Of a DNA stretch of 64,000 nucleotides, positions 52,888 to 61,655 are shown piece after piece. Source of the stretch: Tabrizicola caldifontis (lineage in GTDB: Bacteria; Pseudomonadota; Alphaproteobacteria; Rhodobacterales; Rhodobacteraceae); the NCBI RefSeq assembly GCF_004762095.1, contig NZ_SIJH01000012.1, positions 62,001 through 126,000 on the forward strand, in the 5' to 3' direction. Each line of letters begins with the position of its first letter. Positions within the stretch are counted from its first letter, which is position 1. Made by a program: the position numbers and the translations under genes. The notes below the pieces were generated by a model. It had not been told where the DNA came from. It made no database searches and was given only the letters and a program-made list of their open reading frames with translations.

Positions 52888-53916
52888 ATGAAACAGCTTC
52901 TATCCGCAACCGCGATGCTGCTGGCCTCGGCCACACTGGCCGCAGCCGAGGGGCAATTGCAGCTTTACAACTGGGGCAATTACACCAGCCCCGAGTTGCT
53001 GGCCAAGTTCGAGAAGGAGACGGGGATCAAGGTCACCGTCACTGACTATGACAGCAACGACGTGGCCCTTGCCAAGGTCGAGGCCGGCGGGTCGGGGTTC
53101 GACCTTGTGGTGCCCTCGGCAAATTATGTGCCGATCTGGATCGAGAAGGGCCTGATCCAGGAACTGGACCTGACAAGGCTGCCCAACCACAAGAACATTG
53201 CGCCCGAATGGCAGAACGTCGATTGGGATCCGGGCCGCAAGTTCACCATTCCATGGCAGTGGGGTTCCACCGGGATTGCGGTGAACACCAAGGTCTATTC
53301 GGGCGACATCAACACCTCGGCCGTCTTCCTGGACGTACCGCCGGAACTGGTCGGCAAGATCAACGTCGTGCCAGAGATGAACGATATCGTTGCGCTGGCA
53401 ACGATGTATGTGGGTGGCAAGCCCTGCAGCGAAGACCCCGAAATCATGAAGAAGGCCCGCGACGCGCTGCTGGCCGCCAAGCCCAACTGGATCAGCATGG
53501 ATTACGGCGCGACCGAGCGTCTGTCGAACGGCGACTGGGCTGCATCGGTCAACTGGAACGGATCGACCATGCGGGTCAGGATCAACACCAATGGCGACGT
53601 GCAGTATGGCTACCCCCGTGAAGGCTATCCGCTGTTCATGGATTCGGTTGCGCTGCTGTCGGATGCCAAGAACGTGGATGAGGCCTACAAGTTCCTGGAC
53701 TTCATCATGGTGCCGGAGAACGCTGCGCTGATCTCGAACTTCGCGCGCTACGCGAACGGGATCGCCGGCTCGGAAGAGTTCATGGACCCCGAGATGCGTG
53801 ACGCCCCCGAGGTGATGATCCCGGAAGAACACAAGGCAGCGGGTGTCTTCCTGCCTACCTGCACGGGCAAGGCGCTGGAATATATCACGGCCATCTGGAC
53901 CGAATTGCAAAAGTAG
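52888..53916 (+). CDS. ABC transporter substrate-binding protein, PotD/PotF-like
   Basis: A 342-residue periplasmic protein with a Sec signal (MKQLLSATAMLLASATLAAA) cleaved near AAAEG. LQLYNWGNYTSPELLAKFEK is the opening of the PotD/PotF family, and the acidic/aromatic residues in WQWGSTGIAVNTK and FMDSVALLSDAKNVDEAYKF are usual for polyamine pockets. The ligand may be a polyamine or another cationic amine; the flanking amidases suggest an amide-bearing compound. A short gap of 121 bases separates it from the downstream amidase. Confidence 0.9.
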   Translation: MKQLLSATAMLLASATLAAAEGQLQLYNWGNYTSPELLAKFEKETGIKVTVTDYDSNDVALAKVEAGGSGFDLVVPSANYVPIWIEKGLIQELDLTRLPNHKNIAPEWQNVDWDPGRKFTIPWQWGSTGIAVNTKVYSGDINTSAVFLDVPPELVGKINVVPEMNDIVALATMYVGGKPCSEDPEIMKKARDALLAAKPNWISMDYGATERLSNGDWAASVNWNGSTMRVRINTNGDVQYGYPREGYPLFMDSVALLSDAKNVDEAYKFLDFIMVPENAALISNFARYANGIAGSEEFMDPEMRDAPEVMIPEEHKAAGVFLPTCTGKALEYITAIWTELQK

Positions 53917-54037
53917 GCCGCCGCCTGCGCTGTGCCGGGGCCGCCTTGGCCCCGGCACGATCCTTTCGTGACGCGGCCCGCTGGCCGCAGATAGGGGCCT
54001 GCCCCGACCCGCAGCGAACAATTCGAGAAAGGCAGCC

Positions 54038-55459
54038 ATGCTGGAATGGTCGGCCACCAGGCTTTCCGACGCGATCCACAAGCGGAAGGTCGCGCCGTCC
54101 GAGGTGATGGCAGTCTGGCTGGCGCAGGTTGAGGCGGCGAACAGAACCGTCAACGCCCTTGTATCGCTGCGCGATCCCGATGTGCTGATGGCAGAGGCCC
54201 GCGCACTGGATGACGCCATACCCGCGGGCTGGCTGCACGGCTTTCCCTTCGCGGTGAAGGATCTGGTCGCAACGGCTGGCATCCGGACGACATGGGGATC
54301 GCCGCTTTACCGCAACCATGTTCCGACACAGGACGATCTGGTTGCAGCCCGGCTGCGCGCTGCCGGGGCGGTGCTGGCAGCCAAGACGAACGTGCCGGAA
54401 TGGGGACAGGGCTCGCATTCTTTCAACCCCGTGTTCGGCGTCACCCGGAACCCTTACGATCCGGCGCGCAGCGCGGGTGGATCTTCGGGCGGGGCAGCGG
54501 CGGCCCTGGCTTGCCGGATGGCCTGGGTGGCAGACGGGTCGGACATGATGGGGTCGCTCCGCAACCCCGCCGCCTTCTGCAACGTCTATGGCTTCCGTCC
54601 GACTTGGGGCCTTGTGCCGCAGGATGCCGAGGGCGACACCTATCTTGCCACGCTGGCCACCGACGGCCCCATGGCGCGGACGGTCGAGGATGTGGCGCAC
54701 CTGCTTCTGGTACTTGCGGGCAAGAATCCCGAGGTTCCCTTTCCCCGCGCCGTGCCGGATGTCTTGTCGGGGCTCGACCGCGGGATGACGGGGTGCCGCA
54801 TCGGCTGGCTGGCCGACTGGGGCGGCGCCTATGCGATGGAGCCGGGGATACTTGGCCTGTGCGAGGCCGCGCTTCGGCAGATGCAAGAGATGGGCGCGGT
54901 AGTCGAGCCACTGGCGCCACCCTTTCCGGCGGAAAGGCTCTGGTCCTCCTGGGTCACCCTGCGCGCCATGCTGAACGCCGGGGGCAAGCGCGCCCTGGCC
55001 GAAGACCCGGCAAAGCGCGCCCTGACCAAACCCGAGACGATCTGGGAAATCGAGCAGGGCATGGGTCTGTCGGCACAGGCCGTGCATGAGGCCAGCGTGA
55101 TCCGCAGCCGATGGCACGCCCAAGCGGCGCGGCTGTTCGACCGCTACGATGCGATTGTCCTGCCCTCGGCCCAGGTCTGGCCTTTCCCGGCCGAATGGCG
55201 CTGGCCGCAAGAGATCGCAGGGCGGCGGATGGACACCTATCACCGCTGGATGGAGGTCGTGGTGCCCGCCAGCCTGATCGGCCTGCCTGCCCTCTCGGTG
55301 CCGGTTGGATTCTCCGATAGCGGTCTGCCGATGGGCATGCAGATCATTGGCCGTTCCGGTGATGACGCCGGGGTGCTGGCGATCGGCCAGGCCTGGCATA
55401 GGGCTACCGAGTGGCCACAGAAGCGCCCGCCTCTGGCGGCAGGCGCGGATTCGCGCTAG
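54038..55459 (+). CDS. Amidase-signature family hydrolase (downstream copy)
   Basis: A 473-residue amidase. Lysine in FAVKDLVATAG, the loop SAGGSSGGAAAALACRM and GSDMMGSLRNPAAFC provide the Ser-cisSer-Lys triad. An MGMQIIG block close to the C-terminus is also typical. It is about the same length as the amidase at 48583-50019 but only distantly similar. Both flank the PotABCD-like operon in the same direction, so the two enzymes may process one imported amide in sequence or two related ones. GAAAGG upstream is the likely ribosome site. Confidence 0.9.
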   Translation: MLEWSATRLSDAIHKRKVAPSEVMAVWLAQVEAANRTVNALVSLRDPDVLMAEARALDDAIPAGWLHGFPFAVKDLVATAGIRTTWGSPLYRNHVPTQDDLVAARLRAAGAVLAAKTNVPEWGQGSHSFNPVFGVTRNPYDPARSAGGSSGGAAAALACRMAWVADGSDMMGSLRNPAAFCNVYGFRPTWGLVPQDAEGDTYLATLATDGPMARTVEDVAHLLLVLAGKNPEVPFPRAVPDVLSGLDRGMTGCRIGWLADWGGAYAMEPGILGLCEAALRQMQEMGAVVEPLAPPFPAERLWSSWVTLRAMLNAGGKRALAEDPAKRALTKPETIWEIEQGMGLSAQAVHEASVIRSRWHAQAARLFDRYDAIVLPSAQVWPFPAEWRWPQEIAGRRMDTYHRWMEVVVPASLIGLPALSVPVGFSDSGLPMGMQIIGRSGDDAGVLAIGQAWHRATEWPQKRPPLAAGADSR

Positions 55460-55480
55460 GGCTTCCGAAAAGGGGGCGAC

Positions 55481-56416
55481 ATGCGCGTTCTTGTCATCGG
55501 ATCCGGGTCCATCGGGCGGCGGCATCACAACAATCTTCAGGCGTTGGGGGCCAGCTCCAGGCTGCTCTCGTGGCGGGCCGAGGGGCTGGGGGGGGCGCTG
55601 GCAGCGATGACGGATGCCGAGGCGGTGGTTGTGGCGACTGCCACCGACATTCGCCTGCCGCTGATCGAGGCGGTCGCTGCGCGGGGGCTGCCGCTTTATG
55701 TCGAAAAACCGCTTGCCTTCCGGCCCGATGAGGTTGAGGCGATTGCCGAGGTCGCAGCTTCCGTCGCGGACCGCTCGATGCTGGGCTACATGCTGCGCTA
55801 TCATCCGGCTGTGCGCGCGCTGGCCGAGGCCGACCTGTCGGACGTGTTCCAGTTCGCGCTGACCATAGGCCACGACGTCACGCAATGGCGACAGAACTGG
55901 CGCTTTTCCGAAAGCTACGCCGCAAGGGCCGAAGGCGGCGGTGTGCTGCTGGACCTGTGCCACGAGCTGGACCTTGCTGCCTGCCTGTTTGTGGGTCTTG
56001 AGATCACGCGGGTCGAAAGTCTGGGTCATCCCGCCTTCCCCGGGGTAGATTTCGCCAGCCGGATTTCCTTGCGTCGTCAAGGGCTTGTTGGTGACGTGTC
56101 GATGGATTACCTGACCCCGCTGCTGCACCGCCGCACGACGCTGCGCGGGACGGAAAGGATGCACGACTTCGACTTCGCCGCGCAGATCTATCAGGTGACC
56201 GAAGACACGGGCCTGCGGCAGATGGATCATCCGCTGGAACGCAACGCCATGTTCCTTGCCGCGATGCGGGATTTTCTCGCGCTGGCATCCGGGGGGGCGC
56301 CCTCGGATAATCCGCTGCTGCCGCGGCTTGATCTCTGCCTGCCATCGGCCCGCCTCGTCGCCGAAGCCTGGTCGCAGCGCACCTTCGTTGGCGAGATCAC
56401 GAAGGAGATTCCATGA
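55481..56416 (+). CDS. Gfo/Idh/MocA-family oxidoreductase of the nonulosonate operon (PtmF-like)
   Basis: The 311-residue protein has a Rossmann start VLVIGSGSIGRRHHNNLQAL, then VEKPLAFRPDEVE with the EKP motif, and a second domain from QFALTIGHDVTQWRQNWRFS. It is coupled to the cytidylyltransferase gene by ATGA (56413-56416), which in turn overlaps an SDR gene. An oxidoreductase-cytidylyltransferase-SDR trio recalls ptmF, ptmB and ptmA of the Campylobacter legionaminic-acid locus. A role in preparing an amino-sugar precursor is inferred from that resemblance. Confidence 0.85.
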   Translation: MRVLVIGSGSIGRRHHNNLQALGASSRLLSWRAEGLGGALAAMTDAEAVVVATATDIRLPLIEAVAARGLPLYVEKPLAFRPDEVEAIAEVAASVADRSMLGYMLRYHPAVRALAEADLSDVFQFALTIGHDVTQWRQNWRFSESYAARAEGGGVLLDLCHELDLAACLFVGLEITRVESLGHPAFPGVDFASRISLRRQGLVGDVSMDYLTPLLHRRTTLRGTERMHDFDFAAQIYQVTEDTGLRQMDHPLERNAMFLAAMRDFLALASGGAPSDNPLLPRLDLCLPSARLVAEAWSQRTFVGEITKEIP

Positions 56417-57108
56417 TCCTTGGCCACATCGGCGCGCGGAAGGGCTCGAAAGGCGTGCCGCGCAAGAACTTCCGCATGATCCACGGCAAGCCGCTGATCG
56501 ACTGGTCGCTGGACCAGTTGCTGCAACATCCGATGGTCGATGCCGTGGTGGTTTCGACCGATGACGAGGAAATCTACGAACACGCGGTTGCGAGGGGCTG
56601 CCTGAAGATCGGCCTGCGCCCGGCGCATCTGGCAACAGACACGGCGGGCAAATGGGGGGTCTGGCAGCACGCGCTGGCTGCGTCCGAGGCGCTGATCGGC
56701 CCGGTGGATGTGTTCCTGGATCTCGACTGCACGTCGCCCCTGCGGCTGCCGGAGGACATAACGAATGCCTTGGTGCTTTACAAAAACGAACATCCAGACC
56801 TGGTTATGAGTTGCTGCGAGGCCCGAAAGAATCCATATTTCAACCTTGTCGAACCGGATGCCACCGGGGCACTGCATGTGTCGAAACCGCTGCCCGGAGG
56901 TGTGGTCGCACGGCAGCAGGCGCCGGTGGTCTATGAACATGCGGCATCGACCTATGTGGTCGATCCGGCCTATCTGAAACGGGCGAAAGGGCTGTGGGAA
57001 GGGCGCGTCATTCCCTATCTGATGCCGCCAGAACGCTGCGTCGATATCGATACGCCGCTTGATTTCCGAATTGTCGAATGCCTGATGCAGGAGGCCCGGA
57101 ATGGCTGA
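56413..57108 (+). CDS. Acylneuraminate cytidylyltransferase family protein (NeuA/LegF-like)
   Basis: A 231-residue nucleotidyltransferase. GARKGSKGVPRKNFRMIHGK at residues 7-26 is the CTP-binding motif of the family (usually ARxGSKxxxxKN). VVVSTDDEEI and DVFLDLDCTSPLRLPEDITN supply the other conserved acidic residues. It activates a nonulosonic acid as CMP-sugar for a surface glycan. Length is that of NeuA/PseF/LegF enzymes. It overlaps the SDR start by eight bases. The type of nonulosonate cannot be decided from this gene alone. Confidence 0.9.
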   Translation: MILGHIGARKGSKGVPRKNFRMIHGKPLIDWSLDQLLQHPMVDAVVVSTDDEEIYEHAVARGCLKIGLRPAHLATDTAGKWGVWQHALAASEALIGPVDVFLDLDCTSPLRLPEDITNALVLYKNEHPDLVMSCCEARKNPYFNLVEPDATGALHVSKPLPGGVVARQQAPVVYEHAASTYVVDPAYLKRAKGLWEGRVIPYLMPPERCVDIDTPLDFRIVECLMQEARNG

Positions 57109-57892
57109 GCAACTGAAGGGGCGCACCGTCTTCATCACCGGGTCGGGGGGGGTGCTTGGCTCTACCTATGTGAGGCGGATGCTGGCCGAGGGGGCGCGGG
57201 TCATCGCATCCGATCTTCCCGGCAAGCGCGCCGAGGCCCTGATCGAGGCACATGGGGCAAACCCTGACTTCCGCTTCTATCCGCTGGACGTGGCGAACGA
57301 GGATGAGGTGACCAGTATCTTCCAGCGCATCCTGAAGGATGGCTGGGAGCCGAACGTGGTGCTGAACAATGCAGCCATCACCGGGGAACTGTTGATGGGT
57401 GCAGGACAGCCCTTCCCCGACTTCGCCGATCTCAAGGTCAGCGACTGGGAAAAGACCCTGCGGACGAACCTGACGGGGCCTTTCATGATCGCCCGGCAGA
57501 TGGACCGCGACATCGTGGGCAAATGGCCCTGTACGCTGATCAACGTGGCCAGCATGTATGCCCTGAATGGCGCGCATCACAGGATCTACGAAGGGATGCC
57601 GTTCAAGAACTTCTCGGCCTACGGGGTGACCAAGGCGGGGATTCACGGGCTGACGGTCTGGCTTGCCGGCTATTGGGCGCCGAGAGGGGCGACGGTGAAC
57701 ACCATCGCGCCGGGGGCCGTGTTCAACGGCCATTCCGAGGAATTCCAGCGCCGGGTGGGCGAACTGATCATGCTGGAACGGATGGCAAGGCCCGACGAGA
57801 TCGCCGATGCAATGCTGTTCCTGGCCAGCGCCCAGGCCGGTTACATGACCGGACAGATGATCAACGTGGACGGCGGCTTCAGCGCCTGGTGA
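57101..57892 (+). CDS. SDR-family oxidoreductase of the nonulosonate operon (PtmA-like)
   Basis: A 263-residue short-chain dehydrogenase. FITGSGGVLGSTYVRRMLAE contains the TGxxxxxG loop; LNNAAITG, a serine in NVASMYAL and the catalytic YGVTKAG (Tyr and Lys four residues apart) complete the site. The family C-terminus YMTGQMINVDGGFSAW is intact. It is the last gene of the rightward trio and converges on a GT30 gene with a 14-base overlap. With the preceding two genes it probably makes or modifies an amino-sugar precursor, as PtmA is thought to do. Confidence 0.88.
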   Translation: MAEQLKGRTVFITGSGGVLGSTYVRRMLAEGARVIASDLPGKRAEALIEAHGANPDFRFYPLDVANEDEVTSIFQRILKDGWEPNVVLNNAAITGELLMGAGQPFPDFADLKVSDWEKTLRTNLTGPFMIARQMDRDIVGKWPCTLINVASMYALNGAHHRIYEGMPFKNFSAYGVTKAGIHGLTVWLAGYWAPRGATVNTIAPGAVFNGHSEEFQRRVGELIMLERMARPDEIADAMLFLASAQAGYMTGQMINVDGGFSAW

Positions 57893-59195
57893 GCGCGCGG
57901 TCCAGGGCAGCCAGCGTACGCGCCGTCGCCCCGGCATGGGCGGCAAAGAAGCTTTCGATCGCCTCGGGCGGCGGGCCTGGCCAGCCGGTCAGGGCCTCGC
58001 TCAGGGCCTCGGGCGTTTCCACCCGCAGGCAGACACCGGCCGCGATGGCCTCGACAGCCGGGTATTCGATGGTGTGGATCTCGGGGCCAACGATCACGGG
58101 GCGCTTCAGGGCCAGCGGCTCGATGATGTTGTGCGCCCCGTAAGGGGTGAAGCCACCTCCGGTCACCACGCGGTCGGCAAGGGCGATGTAGAAATACATC
58201 TCGCCAAGGGAATCGCCCAGAAGAAGATCGGGGCCGCTGCCCGACAAGGCCCCCCCTTCCCACAAGGGGAAGGCGGGCGTCTTCGGGGCAAGTGTGGCGT
58301 CAAGGCTTTCGGACCGTCGGATTGCCGCAAGACCGCGCCTTGCGACCAGCCGGGCCACATCGTCAAACCGTTCGGGCTTCCGCGGCACATAGACCACGAA
58401 GGGCCGCGAGGGATGACCAAGGGCGGCGATGATCGCATCAAGATAAAGCTCATCTTCGCCCTCGACCGCAGAGGCGAAGGTGACGACCGGGCGCCCTTCG
58501 GCCAGCAAGGGGCGAACCCTTTCGGCGGCGCCCAGCAGATGCGCCGGGATGGGCTGGTCAAAGCGCAGCTCTCCGGTCACGGCGATGTTCGGAACACCGA
58601 CCGAGGCGAAGCGCCGCGCCTGAAGGTCGGATTTCACGAATGCCCCGGCATAGTTCTGCATCAGCTTGTGACGCAAGGTGAACCTTGCATCCCTGGTCAT
58701 TGATTTCGTGGGATATTGTGCGTTGCACATGAAAAGCGGGACAGCCGATTTTCGCGCGGCAAAGATCATGCGCGGCCAGATTTCGATTTCCATGACCAGC
58801 CCGGCCCGCGGCCGGAAGGCGCGGAAGAAGCCGGCATAGGCCCAGGATGTTTCGAAGGGAACCCACACCGCGGCCATCCGCCCGGCGGCAATCTCGGCGG
58901 GGAAGGCGCGTTCTGCCTCACGCCGGCCGGCGGGGGTGAAATGCGTGGTTACGACCGTCTCGCCCCGATCCAGCAGGGCGCGGATCAGCGGAACGGCCGA
59001 GCGCATCTCGCCCAGTGACACGGCGTGGACCCAGACCGAACCGGGCAGGCGCTGGCGGTAGCGGCCGAAGCGTTCGGCAAGGTGGCGACCATAAAGTGCA
59101 TCCTTTCGCCCGCGCCAGACAAGGTAAAGCAGCACAACCGGCAGGCCCAGATGCCACAGAAGCGACCAGAGGCGCAGGAACACCCACAGCGTCAT
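57879..59195 (-). CDS. GT30 glycosyltransferase, Kdo-transferase-like (first of two)
   Basis: A 438-residue protein with an N-terminal membrane anchor (LWSLLWHLGLPVVLLYLVWR) and the GT30 fold. HAVSLGEMRSA includes the conserved glutamate, VMEIEIWPRMI matches the METELWP motif, and the C-terminal half has VGPEIHTIEYPAVEAI. In lipid A biosynthesis WaaA transfers CMP-Kdo. Usually the C-terminal signature reads GGHNPLEPA; here it is GAHNIIEPLAL. Its ATG overlaps the stop of the next gene (59192-59195), so the two GT30 genes are a coupled pair. Which one is the housekeeping Kdo transferase cannot be decided by eye. Confidence 0.85.
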   Translation of the reverse strand: MTLWVFLRLWSLLWHLGLPVVLLYLVWRGRKDALYGRHLAERFGRYRQRLPGSVWVHAVSLGEMRSAVPLIRALLDRGETVVTTHFTPAGRREAERAFPAEIAAGRMAAVWVPFETSWAYAGFFRAFRPRAGLVMEIEIWPRMIFAARKSAVPLFMCNAQYPTKSMTRDARFTLRHKLMQNYAGAFVKSDLQARRFASVGVPNIAVTGELRFDQPIPAHLLGAAERVRPLLAEGRPVVTFASAVEGEDELYLDAIIAALGHPSRPFVVYVPRKPERFDDVARLVARRGLAAIRRSESLDATLAPKTPAFPLWEGGALSGSGPDLLLGDSLGEMYFYIALADRVVTGGGFTPYGAHNIIEPLALKRPVIVGPEIHTIEYPAVEAIAAGVCLRVETPEALSEALTGWPGPPPEAIESFFAAHAGATARTLAALDRALTRR

Positions 59196-60445
59196 GCCAG
59201 GCCCGCCAGATCGAGAAGCTCTTCGGCCAGAGGGGCCAGGGCCCCCTGTGCCGCCTGCGACAGCGCCAGTGCGCGACTGGCCATCTCCGAATGGTCGGTT
59301 TTGAGGGCGGTGACAAGCGTTTCGGCCTGAACGGGCAACGCGGCCCCTGCGTGATGCAGGGTGGCAAAGTCGGCAGCGAAGTTGCCGACCCGCGGTCCGT
59401 GCAGGATGGCCGAGCCAAGCGCGGCAGGCTCCCACGGGTTATGGCCCTCGGTCGGGCCGAAGGTTCCGCCGATCAGGGTAGCAGGACAGACGCGATACCA
59501 CAGGCCCATTTCGCCGAGAGTATCCACGACCCAGATGTCACCGGTCGGCCCCGCACCTGAACTGCGCAGAGTGGCTGCAAGACCGTGTTCGGCAGCGCGG
59601 GCGGCGATTTCCGCCCCCCGACGGGGGTCTCGGGGTGCAATAAGGACCGGCGGCATCGCTTCGGCGTCGCGCAGCGCGGACAGGACAACGAATTCGTCCT
59701 CGGGGTGGGACGAGGCAATCAGAACCGGCCGACGCCCCGCCAGCAGGTTCCGCGCCTCTGCCAGCGCCCTAGGATCGGCTGCAAGTGGCGGAGCGGCCGC
59801 TTTGAATGACCCGGTCACGCGGACATCACGCGCGCCCAGCGCGGCAAGATGGCGCGCTGTCGCTTCATCCTGTGCGGCGACAAGGCGGAACCGACCGAAA
59901 AGATCGGCGTACAGCCCCTGCCAGCGCGCGCGCCGGCCAAAGGCCGCGGCGTTCATTCGGGCGTTCACCAGGGCCAGCGGAATCTGCCGGGCATCGGCGG
60001 CGACAACCGCACCTGGCCAGAGGTCCTGTTCGGCCCAGACCGACAGAGAGGGACGCCAGTGATCGAGGAATCGGTTCAGATAGGCCGGGGCATCCAGCGG
60101 CAGGAACTGGTGGCAGGTGCGCGGCGGCAGATTGGCCGCAAACACCTCGGCCGACCCCCGGGTTGTGGAAGTGACCAGGAAGTGCGCATCCGACGCTGCG
60201 GCCAGGGCGGCGATCAGGCCTCGCAGCGCAAGGGTTTCGCCAAGCCCGACAGCATGAAGCCAGACCAGCGGCCCGTCCGGTCGGGCCCTGGTCGGCTGGC
60301 CAAGCTTTTCCTGCCACCTGTCCGGCAGTTCCTTTCCCCGGGCAAGGCGGCGCCGCAGCAGCATCGGTGCGACCAGCGGTATCCCGCGGGACGCCGCAAG
60401 ATAGGCTGCCAGTGCGGGGCTTCGGACAGCCGGGGGCCTAGTCAC
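59192..60445 (-). CDS. GT30 glycosyltransferase, Kdo-transferase-like (second of two)
   Basis: A 417-residue paralogue of the preceding protein. HAVGLGETLAL keeps the conserved glutamate. The METELWP motif has become WAEQDLWPGAV, whereas the C-terminal GPTEGHNPWEPAALGSAILH is close to the classical GGHNPLEPA block. So each member of the pair retains a different half of the canonical signature set. The gene overlaps the epimerase gene upstream by eight bases. Since Kdo and nonulosonates are both CMP-activated 3-deoxy-2-ulosonic acids, one of the two could use the CMP-nonulosonate made nearby (inferred). Confidence 0.85.
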   Translation of the reverse strand: MTRPPAVRSPALAAYLAASRGIPLVAPMLLRRRLARGKELPDRWQEKLGQPTRARPDGPLVWLHAVGLGETLALRGLIAALAAASDAHFLVTSTTRGSAEVFAANLPPRTCHQFLPLDAPAYLNRFLDHWRPSLSVWAEQDLWPGAVVAADARQIPLALVNARMNAAAFGRRARWQGLYADLFGRFRLVAAQDEATARHLAALGARDVRVTGSFKAAAPPLAADPRALAEARNLLAGRRPVLIASSHPEDEFVVLSALRDAEAMPPVLIAPRDPRRGAEIAARAAEHGLAATLRSSGAGPTGDIWVVDTLGEMGLWYRVCPATLIGGTFGPTEGHNPWEPAALGSAILHGPRVGNFAADFATLHHAGAALPVQAETLVTALKTDHSEMASRALALSQAAQGALAPLAEELLDLAGLA

Positions 60446-61553
60446 GGAAGGCCTTCTGCAGGCTCAGCGTCCAGAACTCGGGTCGGGCCAGCGTCTTGAC
60501 GAAGCGTTCGGCGGCAGTGCCCTGGCCGAAACCTGCATGCGGCTTGGTCTGCCGGCCCCAGTGGGTGCGCAGGAACTCGAGTATGGTGGCGCGGTCGTCG
60601 GCCTCGCAGGCGGTGACCGAGGGGGCATCCGACCGGTTGGACTGGCGGGTGCCGATATCCAGCGAAGGCAGGCCGAGGAAGGGCGCCTCGCGGACCCCGG
60701 CGGAAGAGTTGCCGACCATGCAGGCGGCATTCTTCATCAACTCCGAGAAATGAGCGAAGCGCATCGAGGGCAGCAGACGGAAACGGTCCTTCGGAAGCCT
60801 TTCGAGAACGTCAAAGATCGCGGCACTGCCGGGGTCGTTGTTTGGGGCAATCACTACGAAGTGGCGGCCACTTTCGATCAGCGCGTCAAAAAGCTGCTGT
60901 GCCTGATGTCCGATGGTGTCCTGTTCGCTGGTCACGGGATGGAAGGTGACGATGCCGTATTCGTCGAAGGGGATGGCATAATGAGCGCGCACCTCGTCCA
61001 GCGTGACGCCCGAGGGGCGGGCGTGAAAGTCAAGCTCGGGTGACCCGATGACATGGATCGTCTCGTCCGGTTCCCCCAGCGCGCGGACGCGGCGGGCGGC
61101 GGTGTCAGAGGAGACGAAATGGTAGGTGCAGAGCTTGGTGTTGCAGTGGCGGAAGACCTCGTCGATGGTGCCCGAGACCTCGCCCCCCTCGACATGGGCC
61201 GAGCGGATGTAATTCGTGGCCGCCACCAGCGCACCGGCCAGCGCCTCGACCCGATCGCCATGCAGGATGATCAGATCCGGCCGCGCCCGGTGGACGAAGG
61301 CAGAAAAGCCGGTGACCGTTCGGGCAAGGATCAGATCCTGCGGGTCGCCTTCCCGCTGGTTGACGAACTCCTCGACCCCGACACCGGCCATGCGGCGCAC
61401 CTCGTTCCGGGTCAGGCCATAGCGGTCCATCATGTGCATGCCGGTGACGAAGAAGGTGACCCGGTGGCCTGCATCCCGCGCAGCGGCGGCCAGCGGCTCC
61501 AGCTTGCCGAAATCGGCGCGCGTGCCGGTGAGGAAGAGGAGGTGGCGGGTCAT
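60438..61553 (-). CDS. Hydrolysing UDP-N-acetylglucosamine 2-epimerase (NeuC/LegG-like)
   Basis: A 371-residue cytosolic enzyme. FLTGTRADFGKLEPLAAAAR at the N-terminus, ILHGDRVEALAGALVAATNY, AHVEGGEVSGTIDEVFRH and SSDTAARRV make the nucleotide-binding and catalytic set of the hydrolysing 2-epimerases. GNSSAGVREAPFLGLPSLDI is the UDP-binding end motif. It converts a UDP-GlcNAc-type sugar to free ManNAc-type sugar plus UDP, the first committed step to sialic or legionaminic acid. It is the first gene of the leftward unit with the two GT30 genes. Confidence 0.92.
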   Translation of the reverse strand: MTRHLLFLTGTRADFGKLEPLAAAARDAGHRVTFFVTGMHMMDRYGLTRNEVRRMAGVGVEEFVNQREGDPQDLILARTVTGFSAFVHRARPDLIILHGDRVEALAGALVAATNYIRSAHVEGGEVSGTIDEVFRHCNTKLCTYHFVSSDTAARRVRALGEPDETIHVIGSPELDFHARPSGVTLDEVRAHYAIPFDEYGIVTFHPVTSEQDTIGHQAQQLFDALIESGRHFVVIAPNNDPGSAAIFDVLERLPKDRFRLLPSMRFAHFSELMKNAACMVGNSSAGVREAPFLGLPSLDIGTRQSNRSDAPSVTACEADDRATILEFLRTHWGRQTKPHAGFGQGTAAERFVKTLARPEFWTLSLQKAFRD

Positions 61554-61655
61554 GGGGCCAGCCCTGTTTGTCGTGCAGGTAGCGGGTATGGACAGGATGC
61601 GCCCGATTGTCTAGCCATGCAGTCCACCGAAGCGCCTCTCATGCCCGGAGGGCCG

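Noticed and set aside
53885-56635. A 916-codon ORF on the minus strand
   Set aside because: It lies opposite the amidase and Gfo/Idh/MocA genes, which have complete family motifs. Its translation is rich in Arg, Gly, Pro and His with no recognisable domain, as expected for antisense frames in G+C-rich DNA.
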